Shown here: one piece after another, positions 5,272-9,454 of the stretch
Layout of the letters: every line of letters starts with the position of its first letter
How positions within the stretch are numbered: the first letter of the stretch is position 1
Notes under the pieces: generated by a model
What the model was told of the DNA's origin: nothing
Seen by the model: the letters and a program-made list of their open reading frames with translations, nothing else
Database searches by the model: none
Source: an uncultured Oscillospiraceae bacterium
Lineage (GTDB): Bacteria > Bacillota > Clostridia > Oscillospirales > Oscillospiraceae
Assembly: GCA_934662925.1 (NCBI GenBank)
Contig: CAKUKL010000039.1
Span: forward strand, 1 to 9,454
Reading direction: 5' to 3'
Length of the DNA stretch: 9,454 nucleotides
Translations under genes and position numbers: made by a program

Positions 5272-7065
5272 ATGTTTCAGTCCCGCACCCACACCTGCGG
5301 CGAGCTGCGTCTGGCCAACGCCGGCCAGACCGTCACCCTCGCCGGATTCATGGAGAACGTCCGCGAGGTCGGCCAGAACTTCGCCTTCGTGGTCCTCCGC
5401 GACTTCTACGGCACCACGCAGGTGGTCATTGAGACAGAAGAGATGATGTCCATCGTCAAGGGTCTCAACAAGGAATCCACCATTCAGGTCACCGGCACCG
5501 TCCGGGAGCGCGACAGCAAGAACCCCAAGCTGCCCACCGGCGACATTGAGGTGGTCCCCACCGAGATCAAGGTGCTGGGCCGCTGCCGCCACAACGAGCT
5601 GCCCTTCCAGATCAACCGCAGCCGTGAGGCCGACGAGCAGCAGCGCCTGAAGTTCCGCTACCTCGACCTGCGCAACCCCGAGGTGAAGAACAACATTATC
5701 CTGCGCAGCAATGTGGTGGCCGCCCTGCGGCAGGCCATGATCGCTGAGGGCTTCATGGAGATCACCACCCCCATCCTCACCGCCTCCTCCCCCGAGGGCG
5801 CCCGGGACTACCTCGTTCCCTCCCGCAAGCACCCCGGCAAGTTCTACGCCCTGCCCCAGGCTCCCCAGCAGTTCAAGCAGCTGCTGATGACCTCCGGCTT
5901 CGACCGCTATTTCCAGATTGCCCCCTGCTTCCGGGACGAGGACGCCCGGGGCGACCGCTCCCCCGGCGAGTTCTACCAGCTGGACATGGAGATGGCCTTT
6001 GCCGATCAGGAGGACGTATTCTCCGTGCTGGAAAAGGTCCTGCCCCCCATCTTCGCCAAATACGGCACCTATAACAGCGCTTCCTCCGCTCCCTTCCAGC
6101 GCATCCCCTATCTGGAGTCCATGGAGAAGTACGGCTCCGACAAGCCCGACCTGCGCATCGACCTTGTCGTGCAGGATGCCACCAACCTCATGAACGACTG
6201 CGGCTTCCCGCCCTTTGCCGAGGGCGTCATCAAGGCCGTTGTGGTGTCCGACTTCTCCGGTACCCGCAAGCAGATCGACGCCCTGTGCAATGACGTGGAG
6301 GTCCAGGCCGGCTCCAAGGCCTACTGGTTCCGCATGGACGAGCACGGCGAGCTGGTCGGCGGCATTTCCAAGTTCCTTCAGGATCCGGAGAAAAAAGCAG
6401 ACGCCATCGAGCGTCTGGGCCTGAAGCCCAACACCTTCGTGGGTCTCACCTGCGGCCCCCGTCTCACCGCACAGAAGACCGCCGGCGTGCTCCGCAATAA
6501 GTTGGGCGCTTTCTGTCCCAATCACATGGACAAGGAAAAGTACGAATTCTGCTGGATCGTGGACTTCCCCATGTACGAGATCGGCGAGGAGTCCGGCGAG
6601 CTGGAATTCTGCCACAACCCGTTCTCCATGCCCAACGGCGGCCTTGAGATCCTTCAGAAGGCAGCGGCGGGCGAGGTGGATCCCCTGACCATCACCGCCT
6701 TCCAGTACGATCTGGTGTGCAACGGCGTGGAGCTGTCCTCCGGCGCGGTCCGGAACCACGACCCGGAGATCATGGTGGAGGCCTTCCAGCTGGTGCGGCT
6801 GGGTGAGGACGACGTCAAGGCCAAGTTCCCTGCCATGTACAACGCCTTCACCTACGGCGCGCCCCCCCACGCGGGCATCGCCCCGGGCGTGGACCGCATG
6901 GTCATGCTGCTGGCCGGTGAGGACTCCATCCGGGAGATCATCCCCTTCCCCATGAACAAGAACGCCCAGGACGTCATGATGGGCGCGCCCAGCTTCGTGG
7001 AGCAGAAGCAGCTTGATGAATTGAACATCGCCTGCACCGCCAAGGAAGCTGACGACGCCGAATAA
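5272..7065 (+). CDS. aspS: Aspartyl-tRNA synthetase (AspRS)
   Basis: AspRS is a dimeric class II synthetase that charges tRNA-Asp in the cytosol. The 597-residue product has the bacterial-type layout: an N-terminal OB-fold anticodon-binding domain (about 1-105), the catalytic core with GARDYLVPSR (176-185), motif 2 CFRDEDARGDRSPGEFYQLD (219-238), an inserted GAD domain (about 290-410), and motif 3 GIAPGVDRMVML (534-545). The DRSPGEFYQLD form and the ELSSGAVRNH segment resemble alphaproteobacterial AspRS as I recall it more than E. coli (DRQPEFTQID). I cannot judge from sequence whether it also charges tRNA-Asn. The ATG at 5272 has GGAG at 5259-5262; a TTG at 5257 overlaps that site and is unlikely. 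Tandem stops TAA-TGA end the gene. It probably forms a hisS-aspS pair, now separated by the repeat element. Confidence 0.97.
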   Translation: MFQSRTHTCGELRLANAGQTVTLAGFMENVREVGQNFAFVVLRDFYGTTQVVIETEEMMSIVKGLNKESTIQVTGTVRERDSKNPKLPTGDIEVVPTEIKVLGRCRHNELPFQINRSREADEQQRLKFRYLDLRNPEVKNNIILRSNVVAALRQAMIAEGFMEITTPILTASSPEGARDYLVPSRKHPGKFYALPQAPQQFKQLLMTSGFDRYFQIAPCFRDEDARGDRSPGEFYQLDMEMAFADQEDVFSVLEKVLPPIFAKYGTYNSASSAPFQRIPYLESMEKYGSDKPDLRIDLVVQDATNLMNDCGFPPFAEGVIKAVVVSDFSGTRKQIDALCNDVEVQAGSKAYWFRMDEHGELVGGISKFLQDPEKKADAIERLGLKPNTFVGLTCGPRLTAQKTAGVLRNKLGAFCPNHMDKEKYEFCWIVDFPMYEIGEESGELEFCHNPFSMPNGGLEILQKAAAGEVDPLTITAFQYDLVCNGVELSSGAVRNHDPEIMVEAFQLVRLGEDDVKAKFPAMYNAFTYGAPPHAGIAPGVDRMVMLLAGEDSIREIIPFPMNKNAQDVMMGAPSFVEQKQLDELNIACTAKEADDAE

Positions 7066-7071
7066 TGAAAC

Positions 7072-7110
7072 AAAAGCCCTCCGTATGGTTGAACCATACG
7101 GAGGGCTTTT
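7072..7110. terminator. Bidirectional palindromic terminator between aspS and the XRE gene (copy 1)
   Basis: A perfect inverted repeat of 19 bp per arm (7072-7090 and 7092-7110) has the core CCCTCCGTATGG/CCATACGGAGGG, with AAAA on the left and TTTT on the right. It lies six bases after the aspS stop and just before the stop of the convergent minus-strand gene, so it can serve both. The same core recurs at 7557 and 8371. Confidence 0.92.
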
Positions 7111-7113
7111 CCC

Positions 7114-7464
7114 TTACTTCACTTCTTTCAAAATGTCCTCTGCCGTAACGCCAAACAGCTTCGCCAATGCCATCAGGTTCGTGGTGCTGGGATCGGACGC
7201 GCCAGTCTCCCATTTTGAAACGGCTTGCCGGCTGACGCCCAGCGTTTCCGCTACAAATTCCTGCGTCATTTTGCAGTCCTCCCGGTGCTGTTTGAGAACC
7301 TCGCCAAGGGTTTTGGCGTTTTCCGATCTCTCCTTTCTCACCGGCGCGGATCTGGTGTACTTTCTGAGGGCCTTGACGATCAGATAAACAATATAGGCCG
7401 CCGCAGCTGCCAGAACCGCATACAGGACGATCACGATGTATACTATCGGGCCAGCAAAATTCAT
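7114..7464 (-). CDS. Membrane-anchored XRE-family transcriptional regulator
   Basis: The 116-residue protein has one N-terminal membrane helix (about 7-30, IVYIVIVLYAVLAAAAAY), then a basic stretch (31-46, ALRKYTRSAPVRKER) that should face the cytosol. A Cro/C1-type helix-turn-helix domain follows (about 52-113), with TQEFVAETLGVSRQAVSKWE at 67-86. That helix motif is close to textbook for the family (SRQAVSKWE). XRE domains usually bind operator DNA as dimers; a membrane tether is less common and could place the operator at the envelope or allow control by a membrane signal. The ATG at 7464 has AAGGAG ten bases upstream (complement of 7475-7480); the frame continues to 7581 only by reading through a palindrome. 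It lies in the same direction as the DMP19-like gene. Its target is unknown, possibly the inverted repeat upstream. Confidence 0.88.
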   Translation of the reverse strand: MNFAGPIVYIVIVLYAVLAAAAAYIVYLIVKALRKYTRSAPVRKERSENAKTLGEVLKQHREDCKMTQEFVAETLGVSRQAVSKWETGASDPSTTNLMALAKLFGVTAEDILKEVK

Positions 7465-7517
7465 TTTTGATCTTCTCCTTTCTGTTTTGTACCTACATTT
7501 TAATTGCTCCTGCGCGG

Positions 7518-7540
7518 TTGCGCCACCAACTATCGCGCAA
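7518..7540. promoter_or_regulatory. Candidate operator upstream of the XRE gene
   Basis: TTGCGC (7518-7523) and GCGCAA (7535-7540) form a 6-bp inverted repeat with an 11-base spacer, about 55 bases upstream of the regulator's start. The spacing suits a dimeric XRE protein. No good -35/-10 pair could be assigned around it, so this is a candidate by shape and position only. Confidence 0.25.
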
Positions 7541-7556
7541 CTTTGCAGCCATACAT

Positions 7557-7596
7557 AAAACCCCCCGTATGGTTCACCCATACGGAGGGTTCTTTT
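7557..7596 (-). terminator. Palindromic terminator after the zinc-ribbon gene (copy 2)
   Basis: CGTATGG (7566-7572) and CCATACG (7578-7584) with a five-base loop extend outward to 7559-7591. There is one C/A mismatch on the plus strand (7564/7586), which becomes a G-U pair in a minus-strand transcript. Minus-strand transcription then meets TTTT (complement of 7557-7560). Together these show it works on the minus strand, ending the DMP19-like/zinc-ribbon transcript six bases after the stop. Confidence 0.85.
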
Positions 7597-7602
7597 ATGC
7601 TT

Positions 7603-7875
7603 TTATTCATCCGTATCTTCGTCCTCGACCTGCTTTCCGCAGTACTGGCAGTACGCCTTTTCATTCGTTGAGAGCCACATGCCGCAGTGGGGGCACTTGT
7701 TGTAACGGCGATTCAGGACCACCGCAGAAATCAGAAGAATAACGCTCACAACAGCCAGCGCTATGCCGATAGTCTCCGCTTCGATGAAATAGACGCAAAT
7801 AATGCCAATCAGCATCACGGCGCTTCCCGCTCTCGCCAGTCCGATCCAGAGCTTCCTTGCCTTTTTCCGTGTCAT
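7603..7875 (-). CDS. Two-helix membrane protein with C-terminal zinc ribbon
   Basis: I do not recognise a named family. The 90-residue protein has a basic N-terminus (TRKKARK), two membrane helices (about 11-31 and 36-54, TIGIALAVVSVILLISAVVL), then CPHCG (61-65) and CQYCG (76-80). The four cysteines (61, 64, 76, 79) form a typical rubredoxin-like zinc ribbon, and an acidic tail (VEDEDTDE) follows. Both ends should lie in the cytosol. The ATG at 7875 has GGAGAGG eight bases upstream (complement of 7884-7890); the frame could start seven codons earlier at a TTG, but that would bury the binding site. The upstream DMP19-like gene stops 17 bp before it, so the two share a transcript. The role is unknown; a scaffold or sensor at the membrane is possible. 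Confidence 0.8.
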   Translation of the reverse strand: MTRKKARKLWIGLARAGSAVMLIGIICVYFIEAETIGIALAVVSVILLISAVVLNRRYNKCPHCGMWLSTNEKAYCQYCGKQVEDEDTDE

Positions 7876-7892
7876 AGCAGATACCTCTCCTT

Positions 7893-8306
7893 TCAAATCT
7901 CCAATTTCGCGGCGTACTCTTTCAAAAGGCGCTCGATATCACTCTCCTGTTCATAAAATACATCATCACACCGCTCCATTACTTCATCCGCCGCGTCATC
8001 GTCTCCGCTTTCCTCAGACGCCAGATACGCTTTATAGGCCCTTTTCAAATTCTTCTTCAGCTCATTCGGCAAAACCGTATCCAGCGCCGCGATCTCCTTC
8101 CGCAGGCCGCCCGTGTTTTCCACGTTGAAAAAATACTGCCAGTGCCCGCCGTTGTTGATCTCGCTCTGATAGGTCATCAGCTCCGCGTAGGGCGAGGCCG
8201 CCTGCCCTGCTGACCACAGCTCCCACATTTTGTTCCACTTCTTCTGATCGACGGCAGGTTCCGTTTTGCCTTTGCTGAAAAGATCCAATACGCTCAAAAT
8301 CTCCAC
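7893..8306 (-). CDS. DMP19-like (DUF4375) protein, possible DNA mimic
   Basis: The 137-residue protein carries the DUF4375/DMP19 hallmark YQSEINNGGHWQYFFNVENTG (about 46-66; compare E-NGGFxQYFxNxxG), followed by helices. The tail is very acidic (EESGDDDAADEVMERCDDVF and onward). The Neisseria protein DMP19 that gave the domain its name is a DNA mimic that binds an XRE-type transcription factor and keeps it off DNA. That role cannot be read from this sequence alone; many domain members have no known function. The start is uncertain: GTG at 8306 has only AGGTG upstream (complement of 8312-8316), and a TTG at codon 7 is an alternative. It shares a strand and neighbourhood with a zinc-ribbon membrane protein and an XRE regulator. 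Confidence 0.78.
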   Translation of the reverse strand: MEILSVLDLFSKGKTEPAVDQKKWNKMWELWSAGQAASPYAELMTYQSEINNGGHWQYFFNVENTGGLRKEIAALDTVLPNELKKNLKRAYKAYLASEESGDDDAADEVMERCDDVFYEQESDIERLLKEYAAKLEI

Positions 8307-8370
8307 CTCTACACCTAATTTGCTTCTGAATTCATTTTAACATAAAGGCATGGAGCCGTCTACCACCTGC

Positions 8371-8408
8371 AAAAAAACCTCCGTATGGCGAACCATACGG
8401 AGGTTTCC
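8371..8408 (-). terminator. Palindromic terminator after pcp (copy 3)
   Basis: AAACCTCCGTATGG (8375-8388) and CCATACGGAGGTTT (8393-8406) form a perfect 14-bp stem around CGAA. On the minus strand it is followed by seven T (complement of 8371-8377), so it ends the pcp transcript. It shares the CTCCGTATGG core with the copies at 7072 and 7557. Confidence 0.9.
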
Positions 8409-8431
8409 CTGTGTCTTCCGTAATACAAATG

Positions 8432-8454
8432 GTAGTATTCAAATAAAATACTAC
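8432..8454. repeat. AT-rich hairpin just after pcp
   Basis: GTAGTATT (8432-8439) and AATACTAC (8447-8454) form an 8-bp inverted repeat with a seven-base AT-rich loop. It lies between the pcp stop and the strong terminator. It may be a secondary 3'-end structure; no T-tract follows. Confidence 0.4.
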
Positions 8455-8463
8455 TTAAAACAA

Positions 8464-9063
8464 TCACATCAGCACCTCAATGGCCGCCGTCACCGCCCGG
8501 AGGGACAGCTCCGCCGCCATGCTGGACTGGCCGGGCTTGTCCGTCACCTGCTCCGGCAGGAATGGGATGTGGATGAACCCGTTCCGCGCCGCCGGGTACT
8601 CCCGGACCAGCAGGTGGGCCACGGCGTACATCAGATGGTTGCAGACGTAAGTCCCCGCCGAGTTGGAGATTTCCGCCGGAACACCAGCCACACGCATGGC
8701 CTCAACCATAGCCCGCACCGGCAGGCGGCAGAGGTAGGCGTCCGGCCCGTCGGCGGCGATGGGCTTATCCACCGGCTGGTCGCCGTTGTTGTCCGGGATA
8801 CGGAAGTCGTCCACGTTGACGGCTACCCGTTCCACCGTCACCGCCGCCCGGCCACCGGCCTGACCGATGGACAGCACCACGTCGGGGGCGTTGGCCCGGA
8901 TGGCGGCAGTCACCGCGTCCACCGAGCCCCGGCCCGTCACCGGCAGAATGGCGGTGACGATCTCCGCGCCGCCGATCTCGCCGGGCAGGGACTGCATCAG
9001 CTCCATGGAGGGGTTGCGGCTTTCGCCGCCGAAGGGCTCAAAGCCCGTCACAAGAATTTTCAT
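8464..9063 (-). CDS. pcp: Pyrrolidone-carboxylate peptidase (pyroglutamyl peptidase I)
   Basis: This cytosolic cysteine peptidase (family C15) removes N-terminal pyroglutamate from peptides. The 199-residue product has the expected size and all three catalytic residues, numbered from the chosen start: Glu78 in TVERVAVN, Cys141 in SNSAGTYVCNHLMY, and His165 in GFIHIPFLPEQ. The N-terminus KILVTGFEPFGGE is typical. Two ATGs stand side by side (9066 and 9063). I chose the second because the GGGGAG binding site leaves only about three bases to the first; both give nearly the same protein. The gene lies 27 bp downstream of rnhA on the same strand and ends before a strong terminator, so it is likely the last gene of that transcript. 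Confidence 0.95.
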   Translation of the reverse strand: MKILVTGFEPFGGESRNPSMELMQSLPGEIGGAEIVTAILPVTGRGSVDAVTAAIRANAPDVVLSIGQAGGRAAVTVERVAVNVDDFRIPDNNGDQPVDKPIAADGPDAYLCRLPVRAMVEAMRVAGVPAEISNSAGTYVCNHLMYAVAHLLVREYPAARNGFIHIPFLPEQVTDKPGQSSMAAELSLRAVTAAIEVLM

Positions 9064-9090
9064 CATACTCTCCCCTTTCTGTGGAAGCTG

Positions 9091-9454
9091 TCAGCCTTTC
9101 AGCTTCTGCCACTCGGATACCGCCAGTTCGTCACAACGGTTATTATATGGGTTCTGGGCGTGGCCCTTGACCCAGTGGAGCGTCACCTGATGGGTGTCGC
9201 ACAGGTCCAGCAGGCGCTCCCAGAGGTCGGGGTTCAAGGCGGGCTTTTTGTCGCCCTTGACCCAGCCCCTCGCCCGCCAGCTTTTCGCCCAGCCTTTTTC
9301 CAGCGCGTCGATGACGTACTTGGAATCGGAGTACAGATCTACGGCGCAGGGCTCCTTCAGGGCCTCCAGCCCGCGGATGACGGCGGTCAGTTCCATGCGG
9401 TTGTTGGTGGTGGACGGCTCGCCGCCGCTCAGCTCCTTTTTATAGGCCCCGTAC
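9091..9454 (-). CDS. rnhA: Ribonuclease HI (5' end beyond the window)
   Basis: RNase HI cleaves the RNA strand of RNA/DNA hybrids, using two metal ions in a DEDD active site. The last 120 residues are visible. The frame is open to the edge of the window and reads [20 protein letters not shown] before ELTAV, as in the E. coli enzyme (GGYGA...TTNNRMEL). Visible active-site residues are Glu of NNRMEL (E. coli Glu48), Asp of YSDSKYV (Asp70), His of VKGHAQNP (His124) and Asp of RCDELA (Asp134). The first Asp (Asp10) lies outside. The basic tryptophan-rich segment [19 protein letters not shown] matches the substrate-binding handle of the E. coli enzyme. The internal ATG at 9396 is part of NNRMEL and not a start. 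pcp follows 27 bp downstream. Confidence 0.95.
   Translation of the reverse strand, partial: YGAYKKELSGGEPSTTNNRMELTAVIRGLEALKEPCAVDLYSDSKYVIDALEKGWAKSWRARGWVKGDKKPALNPDLWERLLDLCDTHQVTLHWVKGHAQNPYNNRCDELAVSEWQKLKG

Noticed and set aside
5251..6870. 539-codon minus-strand frame opposite aspS
   Set aside because: Same cause: a shadow of aspS without a binding site or recognisable motif.
7081..7581. Several frames starting Met-x-x-Pro-Tyr-Gly-Gly
   Set aside because: All arise from reading the palindromic terminators (ATGG...CCATACGGAGG). They are an artefact that gene callers may repeat across such genomes.
7225..7956. Plus-strand frames across the small minus-strand genes
   Set aside because: The minus-strand reading has ribosome binding sites, domains and matching terminators; the plus-strand ones have none.

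Overview
The window looks like chromosomal DNA of a GC-rich member of the Clostridia, most likely Oscillospiraceae (Flavonifractor/Oscillibacter-like). The basis is strong AGGAG-type ribosome binding sites, a T-box leader in front of a tRNA-synthetase gene, GC-rich third codon positions, and the mix mscL, rsmG, MinD-like ATPase, mgsA-like, hisS, aspS, pcp, rnhA. The placement rests on gene content and remembered family sequences, not on a search.

Layout. On the plus strand, 60-1590 holds a compact run: mscL, a small three-helix membrane protein that overlaps it, and rsmG. A good sigma-A promoter (1637-1665) then starts a second unit: a MinD/ParA-type ATPase that stops before the usual membrane-targeting helix, and a methylglyoxal-synthase-like gene. 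A T-box riboswitch with its terminator (about 2886-3168) controls hisS. Its candidate specifier (GAC) and its UGGC bulge both point to tRNA-Asp, not tRNA-His. Between hisS and aspS lies about 680 bp without genes, most of it a structured element with imperfect 80-90 bp inverted ends (4601-5176) that resembles a MITE. An AT-rich leader of alternating CAAAAA/TTTTTG segments then precedes aspS.

On the minus strand, 7114-8306 holds three small genes: a DMP19-like (DUF4375) protein, a two-helix zinc-ribbon protein, and an XRE-type regulator with an N-terminal membrane anchor. The block is bracketed and divided by three palindromic terminators with a near-identical core (CTCCGTATGG/CCATACGGAG). Farther right, also on the minus strand, are pcp (pyroglutamyl peptidase) and the 5'-truncated rnhA (RNase HI), probably one transcript.

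How the parts fit. Most genes are housekeeping: osmotic safety valve, rRNA methylation, tRNA charging, peptide trimming and RNA/DNA hybrid removal. The parts most worth a second look are the possible DNA-mimic/membrane-bound regulator cassette, the tRNA-Asp-type T-box in front of hisS with a repeat element separating it from aspS, and an mgsA homologue that lacks the catalytic aspartate. No tRNA, rRNA, CRISPR array or transposase gene was seen.
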